A DNA stretch of 51,848 nucleotides from an uncultured Selenomonadales bacterium. Its GTDB lineage: Bacteria; Bacillota; Negativicutes; Selenomonadales; Selenomonadaceae. Numbering within the stretch: the stretch's first letter is position 1; the number at the start of each line of letters is the position of its first letter. Location: contig CAMHCS010000018.1 in NCBI GenBank assembly GCA_946183785.1, positions 1-51,848 on the forward strand, in the 5' to 3' direction. This document shows, piece by piece, positions 44,346 through 51,818 of the stretch. The notes below the pieces were generated by a model, which did not search any database, had not been told where the DNA came from, and saw only the letters and a program-made list of their open reading frames with translations. The translations under genes and the position numbers were made by a program.

Positions 44346-44498
44346 GGATCAGGCGTCGCAAGACTTAATAGGGAAGCCGGTTGAAATCCGGCGCGGTCCC
44401 GCCACTGTAACAGCGAGCGACCCGGCAGACGTCACTGTGCCGAAGGCATGGGAAGACCCGGGGAGCGATGAGCTGGAGCCAGGAGAACTGCCTGATTG
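44346..44498 (+). promoter_or_regulatory. Cobalamin (B12) riboswitch
   Basis: All main landmarks are present: TAGGGAAGCCGG, GAAATCCGGCGCGGTCCCGCCACTGTAACAG, GTCACTGTGCC, GGGAAGACCCGGGGAGC, and the B12 box GAGCCAGGAGAACTGCC near 44476-44492. The closing stem ATCAGGC at 44348-44354 pairs with GCCTGAT at 44490-44496. Adenosylcobalamin binding is expected to switch off downstream expression. No gene follows for more than 900 bases, which is unusual. Confidence 0.93.
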
Positions 44499-44573
44499 AC
44501 GATTTCTGTTTGACCTGCGAGCGACGGGGAAGAGATTGTGCGGCGTTTGATAAAGGACGGCGCGGATTTGTAT

Positions 44574-44616
44574 TAAAAAGCTCTTTCCCACTTTCGGGCA
44601 AGAGCTTTTTCTTTGA
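44574..44616. terminator. Terminator downstream of the cobalamin riboswitch
   Basis: AAAAAGCTCTT pairs with AAGAGCTTTTT around a short loop, followed by CTTT. On the minus strand it also reads as hairpin plus TTTTT, so it may work both ways. Confidence 0.85.
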
Positions 44617-45070
44617 ATTCTTCTCGCCGTGTTCTTCTTCCAAACGCGGTGGTCATGATGGGTTCCGGCTTTCATGGGGGAAGCCGGAACCCCCTCCTAT
44701 GCATGGTAGTCACCTCTTTTCATACATTCACTTTGCTGCCGTCGGCAGCAGGCTCGGGGCTCAGCAGCCCCGGGTCCCCTCCTTTGAAAGAATAAGTTGA
44801 GGCAATGCGTTTCTTTATGCTTTAGGTCCGTAAAGAGACGTTGTGCATAGATTCCTTTCCTTTTGAGAGCCTCGCTGGGACTTCGGGGCGCTCTCCCTTC
44901 GGCGTAAGGTTTTCTCTATGGTTTTCAGCTCCATAGAGAAGCATTGCTCATACATTTTCATTTTTCCAAGGGTTGGCCGCATTTGCGGCTCGTTCCCGGC
45001 GGTACGTACACTGGGAACGCCCCTCCTTTTCCAATTCGCGTCCGGCTTTTTGCCGGACGCTTTTTCTTCA
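44617..45070. ncRNA. Candidate structured non-coding RNA: array of hairpins with repeated CCCCTCCT
   Basis: Perfect or near-perfect stems follow each other: 44661-44671/44681-44691 (11 bp), 44734-44740/44744-44750, 44755-44761/44766-44772, 44808-44817/44831-44840, 44865-44870/44890-44895, 44912-44921/44931-44940 (10 bp), 44976-44980/44985-44989, 44992-44997/45013-45018. CCCCTCCT directly follows the first and lies just after the stems at 44755-44772 and 44992-45018. Two of the units share the order CATACATT, small hairpin, GGCTCG, second hairpin, CCCCTCCTTT, although the stem bases differ. The array ends in a strong terminator on the plus strand. Strand is not certain. Confidence 0.45.
45038..45068 (+). 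terminator. Intrinsic terminator closing the hairpin array
   Basis: GCGTCCGGC at 45038-45046 pairs perfectly with GCCGGACGC at 45052-45060, followed by TTTTTCTT. It implies that a plus-strand transcript ends here although no gene precedes it. Confidence 0.88.
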
Positions 45071-45162
45071 TATACGGACGTCTGTGCGGACAGCACGAAC
45101 AAGAAAGCCTCACAGGTTAAAACTCATAAAAGTTAAGTAAGTTTTAATCGTCCCCTAAAGGG

Positions 45163-45191
45163 TTTCCCATTTTCGAAACGTAATATATAAT
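45163..45191 (+). promoter_or_regulatory. Possible promoter of the small secreted-protein gene
   Basis: TATAAT at 45186-45191 with a weak TTTCCC 17 bases upstream. An 8-base inverted repeat lies just upstream at 45117-45147. Confidence 0.45.
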
Positions 45192-45411
45192 TATTATGAG
45201 GGGGGGTGAGACGTCGGAAAAAGGAGCTGGCAGCGGCGGCGCTGGATTTTTTCGCAGGTTGGCAACGATGGATAACGCGCGGATGCGATACCGTCGGCAG
45301 CGACAGCCGAGGCGGCGCCGGTCCAGGGAGACGGACACGACCGGCAGGCAGGGGGAACCTCAAATTTTCATGATGAATCTTATTTCAACAAAAAAAGAGG
45401 AGGTCAAACCT

Positions 45412-45816
45412 ATGAAGTCATTCGCATCCAAGTTATTCGCGTTTTTCGTTTTCGCGCTGCTCTGTGCGGCGGCTTTCCCGACGGCGGCGCTGGCGAGACC
45501 GGTCATCAAGTTCAGCGTCGAACACGTCCATTTGCATGAAGCGGGCGAGGCGGAGATCGTCGGCTATTTCGAGAACTCCGGCGACCAAGGGGCCTACGTC
45601 AAGTGGACGGAGCTCGACCTCACGCTGACCGCAGACAACGGACAGGAGATGTGGTCGGATGCCGGCATCCGCCATTATGTGGACGACATTTACGTCCCCG
45701 CAGGAGAATACATCGCGTACACTTATTACGTCCAGAATCCGGACATTCCGGAATACCACGGGAAATTCCGCTGGCGTACCCACACAAACACACACTGGGA
45801 AAAGGCTGCCGGTTGA
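45412..45816 (+). CDS. Small secreted protein, function unknown
   Basis: 134 residues from the ATG at 45412, chosen because GAGGAGG is upstream and a signal peptide starts exactly there; the frame is open to 45196, but that part is Arg/Gly-rich and looks like untranslated leader. The signal peptide is MKSFASKLFAFFVFALLCAA, with cleavage expected after ALA near residue 29. The mature part of about 105 residues is rich in aromatic and acidic residues with alternating beta-like pattern (VKWTELDLTLTADNGQEMW). I see no cysteines in the mature chain and no known family. Likely periplasmic. A terminator follows. Confidence 0.75.
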   Translation: MKSFASKLFAFFVFALLCAAAFPTAALARPVIKFSVEHVHLHEAGEAEIVGYFENSGDQGAYVKWTELDLTLTADNGQEMWSDAGIRHYVDDIYVPAGEYIAYTYYVQNPDIPEYHGKFRWRTHTNTHWEKAAG

Positions 45817-45830
45817 GAAAACAGGCAAAG

Positions 45831-45875
45831 AAAAAAGGCGTTGGGGAAAATATTCCTCAGCGCTTTTTTTTCCCT
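45831..45875 (+). terminator. Intrinsic terminator after the secreted-protein gene
   Basis: AAAAAAGGCGTTGGGGAA pairs with TTCCTCAGCGCTTTTTT with G-U pairs and one bulge; a run of eight T follows. The core GGCGTTG(A/G)GGAA recurs at the end of the window. Confidence 0.85.
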
Positions 45876-45979
45876 CAAATGAAATCCCTGCAATCATTTT
45901 GCGAATCACAACGGGAATATTTCATTTTGGGAGCAAGTTCGATATAATAGGACAAAAAGCAAAGAAAAGAGATGATGGA

Positions 45980-47299
45980 ATGGGAGGCAAGGATCGACTG
46001 TTCAGCGGGAAACAGCTCGCTCAGCTGATCTGGCCGCTGGCGGTTGAGCAGTTATTATCCGTTTTGATCGGCATGGTCGACGTTCTGATGGTCGCATGTA
46101 TCGGGGAGGCGGCCGTTTCCGGCGTTTCGCTCGTGGACTCCGTTAATTTTCTGGTTCTTCAGGTTCTGTTCGCCATGACTGCCGGCGGGACCGTCGTCTG
46201 TTCGAAGTACATCGGCGGCGGCAAAACCGTTTCAGCGAAAAAAAGCGGCGGGCAGCTTCTTTCGGTGACCACATTTGCCATGCTCCTGCTGTCCTTGCTG
46301 CTGCTCTTCGGCGGAAAGCCCGTCCTGGGGCTGCTCTTCGGCACGGTCACGCCGGAGGTTATGGAAAATGCTGAAATCTACATGCGGTTTACCGTCGCAT
46401 CCTTCCCGTTTTTGGCCATCTATCACTCTGCGGCCTCCATTTTCCGTGCGGAGGGCAATACGCGGCTTTCCATGCTGGTTTCTCTCGGCATGAACCTGTT
46501 GAATATTGCTGGGAACGCGATTTGTATTTTCGGCTTAGGCATGGGAGTAGAGGGCGTCGCCATTCCCACGTTGCTGTCCCGGGCGGTGGGAGCCGCCGCC
46601 ATTTGCCTTTTCCTTCAGGCGCCGGACAACAGTCTTCGCATCGATAGTTTCGGACAATGCAGGCCCGACGGGAAGATTCTGCGGCAAATCCTGTCGATCG
46701 GGATTCCCGGCAGCGTGGAGAGCGGCCTGTTCAACCTCGGGAAGGTCATGCTGCAGAGTCTCGTGTCCACACTGGGCACGGCCTCTATCGCCGCCTACGC
46801 GGTGGCGAGCAACCTGGCGACGTATCTGTATCTCCCCGGCAACGCCCTGGGAGCCGCCCTGATGATTGTCGTCGGCCGGTGCAACGGCGCCAACGAACCG
46901 GCGCAGGCCAAGCGATACACGAAGCTCCTGATCCTGCTGAATTACGCGTCGTTGCTTCCCATTTGCGCGGTGATGATTTTCGGACGAAGCACCTGGGTCG
47001 GCTTGTATAATCTGTCGTCGCAGTCCGCTTCTTTCGCGGAGGGGCTGATTTTGGCCCATTCGCTGGCGATGATCATCTGGCCCGTCGCGTTCCTGCTCCC
47101 GTATTATTTCCGGGCGAGCGGCAAGGCGGTCTTTTCCATGGTGGTGGCCATAGGGACCATGCTGGTTTTTCGGATCGGTTGCGCGTACGCATTTGTGGAC
47201 CTGATGGGGAAGGACGTACTGTGGGTATGGTACGCCATGTTCATCGACTGGTTTTTCCGGCTGCTGGTATTTGTAGCGGCTTTTCGCAAGATGAAATGA
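45980..47299 (+). CDS. MATE-family multidrug/cation antiporter
   Basis: 439 residues from the ATG at 45980; the upstream open frame passes through the preceding gene and terminator. Twelve hydrophobic segments in two six-helix halves. LIWPLAVEQLLSVLIGMVDV, FRAEGNTRLSMLVSLGMNLLNI and GIPGSVESGLF are typical of the MATE fold. Such proteins expel drugs or metabolites in exchange for sodium or protons. Substrate unknown. It converges with a second MATE gene of a different subgroup. Confidence 0.88.
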   Translation: MGGKDRLFSGKQLAQLIWPLAVEQLLSVLIGMVDVLMVACIGEAAVSGVSLVDSVNFLVLQVLFAMTAGGTVVCSKYIGGGKTVSAKKSGGQLLSVTTFAMLLLSLLLLFGGKPVLGLLFGTVTPEVMENAEIYMRFTVASFPFLAIYHSAASIFRAEGNTRLSMLVSLGMNLLNIAGNAICIFGLGMGVEGVAIPTLLSRAVGAAAICLFLQAPDNSLRIDSFGQCRPDGKILRQILSIGIPGSVESGLFNLGKVMLQSLVSTLGTASIAAYAVASNLATYLYLPGNALGAALMIVVGRCNGANEPAQAKRYTKLLILLNYASLLPICAVMIFGRSTWVGLYNLSSQSASFAEGLILAHSLAMIIWPVAFLLPYYFRASGKAVFSMVVAIGTMLVFRIGCAYAFVDLMGKDVLWVWYAMFIDWFFRLLVFVAAFRKMK

Positions 47300-47321
47300 T
47301 ATAAGCGGACTTCGCGTCCGA

Positions 47322-48698
47322 TTATGCTGCGAGCGCTCTTCCATTCGTTTCCGGGCGGAATGCGCGATGGAATGTATGACGGTAGGAGGGGACGAGGATC
47401 AGCATCGAGATGACGAAGCTGACGTCATAGGCGGTGTAGATGACCGCCATATCGTGCCAATAGGACAGCAGCGTTTCGCACCAGACGACGCGGAACAGCG
47501 CGTAGGCCACGAGCGCGGAAAGCATGGGTACGCCCGTCTCGCCCAATCCTTCCAGGCCGCCGATATAGACCTGGTTCAGCGAATAGAGAAAATAAACCGG
47601 GAAGATCCAATAGACGGCGGCGAGGCCGTTTGCCAGTGTCGCCGGGTCTTCGGTGAAGAAACCGAGGATCGGTTCCGCCAGAAGCATCAGGAACGCGCTC
47701 ATGGTCAGCGTGACGCCAATCGCCGTGCGGCGGCTGACGCGCATTGCCTCCTCGACGCGATCGAGCCTCCCCGCGCCGAGATTTTGCCCGATGAAGCCCG
47801 TCAGCGCCATGCCGTAGGCAAAGGCCGGATAATACATGAAGCCCTCGATTTTGGCGAAAATCACCATGCCCGCCATGGCGGCTGGTCCGAAGGAATCAAT
47901 GCTGATCTGAATCAGGAGCGACGACAGGCTCATGAACGCCGCCTGCATGCCCGACGGTACGCCGAGACGCAGCAGAGCGAAAAGCTCTCCCAAGGAAAGG
48001 AGCGGCGCGCCGAAGGAGAAGCGGAAACGCTCGTCGATGCGTGTGAGCCGCCAGATCATGCCGAGTCCCAGCACCCACTGCGACAGGAGCGTCGCCCATG
48101 CCGCGCCCTCGAAGCCGAAGCCCCATGCGCCCACGAGAAGCAGATCGAGGGCGATGTTCAGCACGGCGGATGCAGCAAGCCAAAGGAGCGGCGTTTTCGT
48201 GTTTCCAAGAGCGCGGAAGACGCCGTTGGCGACATTGTAGACGAGCTGCGGGACGAGGCCGAGAAGGCAAATGCGAAGATAAAGCAACGCGTCTCCCATA
48301 GCTGCGGCAGGGCAGGCGAGCCATGTCAGATAATTTTCCGCCAGCTTCTCGCCGACAATCGTCAGGAACAATCCCGCGCCGGCTGCCAGCCAGACCGAGG
48401 TGGCGATCATCGCCCGGAGCTTGCAGAAGTCCCGAGCGCCGAAGAGTCGCGACACAGCGGAGGTCACGCCGACAGAAAAGCCGATAAAGAAATTGATATG
48501 GACGGCCAGCACCAGTCCGGCAACGCCTGCCGCCGCCAGTCCGAATCCACCGCAGAGCCGTCCGATCACTGCGCAGTCAGCGATATTGTAGAGTTGCTGC
48601 AAGAGCTGCATGACGAGCACCGGCAACGCGTACGCCAAAAGCGTCCGATGAATCGAACCACTGTCCATCAAAACCTCGCCTGTTTTTGAGAAATCCAT
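47322..48698 (-). CDS. MATE-family efflux transporter (DinF/NorM-like)
   Basis: 458 residues, AGGAGG upstream of the ATG at 48698. LLAYALPVLVMQLLQQLYNIADCAVIGR, VGVTSAVSRLFGA, NGVFRALGNTKTPLLWLAAS and GLEGLGETGVPML show the MATE family; the QQLYNIAD helix is typical of the Firmicutes branch. Twelve membrane helices. An 18-base imperfect palindrome surrounds its -10 region. The LysR gene just upstream, on the same strand, is a candidate regulator. Confidence 0.9.
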   Translation of the reverse strand: MDFSKTGEVLMDSGSIHRTLLAYALPVLVMQLLQQLYNIADCAVIGRLCGGFGLAAAGVAGLVLAVHINFFIGFSVGVTSAVSRLFGARDFCKLRAMIATSVWLAAGAGLFLTIVGEKLAENYLTWLACPAAAMGDALLYLRICLLGLVPQLVYNVANGVFRALGNTKTPLLWLAASAVLNIALDLLLVGAWGFGFEGAAWATLLSQWVLGLGMIWRLTRIDERFRFSFGAPLLSLGELFALLRLGVPSGMQAAFMSLSSLLIQISIDSFGPAAMAGMVIFAKIEGFMYYPAFAYGMALTGFIGQNLGAGRLDRVEEAMRVSRRTAIGVTLTMSAFLMLLAEPILGFFTEDPATLANGLAAVYWIFPVYFLYSLNQVYIGGLEGLGETGVPMLSALVAYALFRVVWCETLLSYWHDMAVIYTAYDVSFVISMLILVPSYRHTFHRAFRPETNGRALAA

Positions 48699-48749
48699 GA
48701 AGAACGCCCTCCTTGCTTCACATTTAGTATAGCAAAGAGGGCGTCCTTC
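48699..48749 (-). promoter_or_regulatory. Promoter/operator palindrome of the minus-strand MATE gene
   Basis: GAAGAACGCCCTCCTTGC at 48699-48716 is an inverted repeat of GCAAAGAGGGCGTCCTTC at 48732-48749 (16 of 18 positions). The 15-base loop carries an extended -10 on the minus strand (TGC then TATACT, 48726-48731), and one arm includes the ribosome binding site. Confidence 0.55.
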
Positions 48750-48793
48750 CGATATTTCGCGTTTTTTATGGGGAGATATAAGGATTTGTTATA

Positions 48794-49729
48794 TCATGCG
48801 GTCGTGTCCAATTCCAACGCGTGGCGCAAAAATTTCAGGAAGGCGGAGACGTCCTCGTTCAGCGGCTCGCTCTTTCGGGACAGATAGCCGAAAGAGATGC
48901 GCTTCTCCATGCCTTCGATGGGAATCCGTCGGAAATCGTATTGGCGGTACACGTCCTTCAGCCAATAGCTGCTGAGATTGCAAAGTTGCGTCTTGTTCAG
49001 CATCCGGATCATCATATGGTCGCTGTTTGTGCGCACTACGTGCCGGATCTCCAGCCGCTTCTTGCGAAATGTCGGGTCGCCCGCTAGGAGGTCCTCAATG
49101 GTGAAAAAATCGTCTTCCAGCTGGATGAAGGAAAGGGCGGCGACCTCTTCCGCCGTGACCGACGCGCGTCCCTCCAACGGGTGATCCTTGCCGACGTAAA
49201 GCACCAGGTCGGTGTCCAGGAGCGGCGTGAAGGCAAGCTGATGGCGGTCCATCAGATAGCTGAGGGCCGAACGCTTAGTGTCCGGCACGAACAGGAAGCC
49301 CAGGTCATACTCATGGGCCGAAAGCAAGGAAATCATTTTTTCGGTGCCGCATTCGGTAAATCGCAGATACAATTCCCGATTTTTTCCGTTGCCGGTGAAT
49401 TCATTGTAAAATGCGGTCAGCATCACCGCCATGTTGCTGCTGTTGTTTGTCGCCACACGGAGCGTATGCTCCCGCTGCTCGCGGCTGATCGTGGCAAAGA
49501 GCTCGGCGTTTCGAAGCGCTCGGAGCGCGTATCCGTAAACCCGTTCCCCAGCCTCGGTAAGTTCCACGCCGTTGGATCGACGAGTGAAAAGCCGCGTCCC
49601 CAGCTCTTTTTCCAGTTCGCGAATCACCATGCTGACGTGGGGCTGCGTTGTGAAAAGCTCTTCCGCCGCCGTCGTCAGCGAACCGCAGCGCGAACAGGCA
49701 AGGAAATATTGAAGTTGGCGCAGTTCCAT
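48794..49729 (-). CDS. LysR-family transcriptional regulator
   Basis: 311 residues, AAGGAGG eight bases before the ATG. The N-terminal winged helix has MELRQLQYFLACSRCGSLT, AAEELFTTQPHVSMVIRELE and LGTRLFTRRSNGVELTEAGE. The remaining 210 residues form a periplasmic-binding-like effector domain. Effector and targets are unknown; the downstream MATE gene on the same strand is the natural candidate, about 95 bases away. Confidence 0.92.
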   Translation of the reverse strand: MELRQLQYFLACSRCGSLTTAAEELFTTQPHVSMVIRELEKELGTRLFTRRSNGVELTEAGERVYGYALRALRNAELFATISREQREHTLRVATNNSSNMAVMLTAFYNEFTGNGKNRELYLRFTECGTEKMISLLSAHEYDLGFLFVPDTKRSALSYLMDRHQLAFTPLLDTDLVLYVGKDHPLEGRASVTAEEVAALSFIQLEDDFFTIEDLLAGDPTFRKKRLEIRHVVRTNSDHMMIRMLNKTQLCNLSSYWLKDVYRQYDFRRIPIEGMEKRISFGYLSRKSEPLNEDVSAFLKFLRHALELDTTA

Positions 49730-49836
49730 CAGGTTTTCCTCCTTGGGTACAGATCAAGCGCCTCTTATTCATGGAATTCCGTCCGGGATTCGATAAGAGA
49801 ATCACTTTTTGATGAAAGGGATGGATCTTTCAAACG

Positions 49837-50601
49837 TCAATGTTCGTGGCAGTGATGGCCCTCGCCGTGATGATGACCGCAATGGTCGTGACTATGTTCG
49901 TGCTCGTGGTGATGACCGCAATTGCCGTGGTCATGGTCGTGATGATCGCAATGGGCGTCCGGATCGTAAGCCAGCGTCCCCTCCGCAAGCGCTTTCGCCG
50001 CATCGTCTGCGTTTCCCTGCACGCCGGCGTAGAGTTTGATTCCGACGTCAGCCAGCGCCATCTGCGCGCCCATGCCGATGCCGCCGCAAATCAGCGCGTC
50101 GACCTTGGCCGCCTGCAGGAATCCCGCCAGCGCTCCGTGGCCGCTCCCGTTGGTATCAATGACCTGCTCTCCCGTGATCTTTCCTTTTTCCACATCGTAC
50201 AGCTTGAATTGTTCGGTGTGACCGAAATGCTGGAAAATCTCTCCGTTTTCATAAGTAACCGCGATTCTCATTGTAATACTTCCTTTCTCCATAATATCCT
50301 TCCGGATTTCCACCGGCGCAAATTCACAGCAGCCTCCCGCGATCAGGAGCCGCTTCCCGTGAACGAGGGCCTCCGCGACCTTCTTCCTCGCGCTGTCGTA
50401 AATAGCGGTAACCGTGGTGCGGGCAATGTTCATTCTGGACGCGCAGGCTTCCTGGTTCAGCCCTTCGTCGTCCAAAAGGCGCAATGCCTCAAATTCATCC
50501 ACCGTCATCCGGACGCTCTCGTCGGCTTCTATGTCATCGGGCGAAAAGCTGCGATAAACCGGCAGCCGCTCGATTTTGCGACATCTGACTGGTCTCGGCA
50601 T
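49837..50601 (-). CDS. DUF134 - NifX-like (FeMo-cofactor-binding) fusion with His-rich tail
   Basis: 254 residues from the ATG at 50601, six bases after GGAG; the ATG at 50607 is too close to that site. Residues about 1-90 are a DUF134 DNA-binding domain (VRMTVDEFEALRLLDDEGLN, then a helix-turn-helix QEACASRMNIARTTVTAIYD). Residues about 107-205 match the NifX/NifB C-terminal family: MRIAVTYENGEIFQHFGHTE and LICGGIGMGAQMALADVGI. The last 40 residues are packed with His, Asp and Cys (HCDHHDHDHGNCGHHHEHEH), surely metal-binding. The fused layout suggests a metal-responsive regulator, possibly acting on its own palindromic promoter; this is inference. Confidence 0.85.
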   Translation of the reverse strand: MPRPVRCRKIERLPVYRSFSPDDIEADESVRMTVDEFEALRLLDDEGLNQEACASRMNIARTTVTAIYDSARKKVAEALVHGKRLLIAGGCCEFAPVEIRKDIMEKGSITMRIAVTYENGEIFQHFGHTEQFKLYDVEKGKITGEQVIDTNGSGHGALAGFLQAAKVDALICGGIGMGAQMALADVGIKLYAGVQGNADDAAKALAEGTLAYDPDAHCDHHDHDHGNCGHHHEHEHSHDHCGHHHGEGHHCHEH

Positions 50602-50615
50602 AAGCATCTCCTTTC

Positions 50616-50662
50616 CGACATATGTCGAAAATTATTATATGAAAGAAAATGACATATGTCAA
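50616..50662 (-). promoter_or_regulatory. Consensus promoter bracketed by two 12-bp palindromic operators
   Basis: On the minus strand TTGACA (50657-50662) and TATAAT (50634-50639) are perfect with 17-base spacing. TGACATATGTCA at 50650-50661 overlaps the -35, and CGACATATGTCG at 50616-50627 lies just after the -10, near the start of transcription. Both are perfect palindromes with the same GACATATGTC core, and their centres are 34 bases apart. This is the layout of a tightly repressed promoter. Confidence 0.88.
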
Positions 50663-50835
50663 TAATGGAAATCGATGAACAAATTGTCGGTAAAACTGCA
50701 GCAGTACTTGCCGCCGCTTCTGCCGCTCCTCCGCTCAAAGATTTTTTCACGCAGGCAGGAAAAATCATTTTTGGGGGAGAATTTTCAAAACGTAGGATCT
50801 TTCATTGAATAACGGAAGGAAAGGAGCCGATTTCG

Positions 50836-51675
50836 ATGAAAAAATGTTCACGCCGTGATTTCGTAAAACTGATGGGTATGGCCGCTCTGAGCCCGATGCT
50901 TCCTATCGGCGGAAGCGGCGCAGGATATTCCTCCGCGCTGGCAGCCGACAGGAACACCGGGACGTATGACATCAAGCACGGAGAAGTGCAGATCTTTCCC
51001 ATCAATGACAATACCTGGCGGATACAGGAAGACATGGTCCGCAGTTTCCTCCTGACCGGAACGAAGGAAGCGCTGCTGATTGACAGCGGATTCCACGTCC
51101 AGAGTATGAAAGCGGTTGCCGAAAGCCTGACGAGTCTTCCCGTGAAGCTATTGAATACTCATGCCGACCGGGATCATGTGGGAGGCAACAACGAATTCGG
51201 GACGTTCTATATGAGTATGGCCGAGGCCTCAAACTATTACCACGGCGAGAACAGGAAAGGAATTATTGTTCCCGTGGAGCATGGGGACAAACTCGACCTC
51301 GGGGACCGTGAGCTGGAAATCATCGGGCTGCCGGGGCATACGCCGGGCAGTATTGCCGTTCTGGACGTGAAGAACCGCGTTCTGATCAGCGGCGACCCGA
51401 TACAGGACGGGAATATCTATATGTTCGGCGTCCAAAGGGAACTTCACGCCTATGTGCTGAGCCTGAAGCGCCTGGAAGCCTGCAAAGACCGATTTGATAC
51501 CATCTACCCGGCCCACGGCAGCTTCCCCGTTTCCCCGGATTTGATTGCCCCGCTTTACACGGGAGTGGCGCGGATCCTGGCCGGGGAAGTGCAGGGGGAA
51601 GACGACGCCCGGAACGGAGTTCCCATAAAGAAATACGATATCGGAGTCGCGACGATTCTCGGCGACGTCAAGTAA
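50836..51675 (+). CDS. Tat-exported metallo-beta-lactamase-fold hydrolase
   Basis: 279 residues. The N-terminus has a twin-arginine signal, CSRRDFVKLMGMAALSPM, with cleavage probably after SALAA near residue 36. The hydrolase motif reads NTHADRDHVGG, that is HxDxDH rather than the usual HxHxDH, as in the THADGDH-type branch; later metal ligands appear in GLPGHTPGS, ISGDPI and YPAHGS. It is probably a periplasmic metal-dependent hydrolase of unknown substrate. It diverges from the DUF134 fusion gene. Confidence 0.85.
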   Translation: MKKCSRRDFVKLMGMAALSPMLPIGGSGAGYSSALAADRNTGTYDIKHGEVQIFPINDNTWRIQEDMVRSFLLTGTKEALLIDSGFHVQSMKAVAESLTSLPVKLLNTHADRDHVGGNNEFGTFYMSMAEASNYYHGENRKGIIVPVEHGDKLDLGDRELEIIGLPGHTPGSIAVLDVKNRVLISGDPIQDGNIYMFGVQRELHAYVLSLKRLEACKDRFDTIYPAHGSFPVSPDLIAPLYTGVARILAGEVQGEDDARNGVPIKKYDIGVATILGDVK

Positions 51676-51752
51676 ACCCAGCGCCCCGGTCTGTGCCCAT
51701 CCGCAGGCGTTCTTCAGGATCAACGCTGAAAAATATTGACGGCATGAAAAAG

Positions 51753-51790
51753 GGAGGGCGTTGAGGAAGAAAATTTCCTCAACGCCCTCC
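51753..51790. terminator. Perfect 16-bp hairpin, probable terminator
   Basis: GGAGGGCGTTGAGGAA at 51753-51768 pairs exactly with TTCCTCAACGCCCTCC at 51775-51790. On the minus strand CCTTTTTC follows, so it may mainly stop a minus-strand transcript entering from outside the window. It may also end the metallo-hydrolase transcript. Confidence 0.65.
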
Positions 51791-51818
51791 TGTTTGGTAG
51801 CCGAATAGGCGATAATAA

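Larger units (their letters stand above)
44231..45411. other. Long gene-free interval with riboswitch and hairpin array
   Basis: No reading frame here has a convincing ribosome binding site, composition or family match. From left to right it holds a consensus promoter and cobalamin riboswitch, a terminator, about 450 bases of consecutive hairpins ending in another intrinsic terminator, an 8-base inverted repeat (TTAAAACT 45117-45124 and AGTTTTAA 45140-45147), a probable promoter near 45186, and a GC-rich leader of about 215 bases before the secreted-protein gene. Confidence 0.75.

Noticed and set aside
44815..45102. Minus-strand 95-residue frame in the hairpin array
   Set aside because: It runs through several perfect hairpins, has no convincing site at its start and no recognisable family; better explained as structured RNA or DNA, though not fully excluded.
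47367..48689. Plus-strand 440-residue frame opposite the MATE gene
   Set aside because: Antisense shadow of a membrane protein; His/Glu/Arg-rich.
51169..51188. Inactivated metallo-beta-lactamase because HxHxDH reads HADRDH
   Set aside because: Replacement of the second histidine by aspartate is common in the THADGDH-type branch and the remaining ligands are intact.
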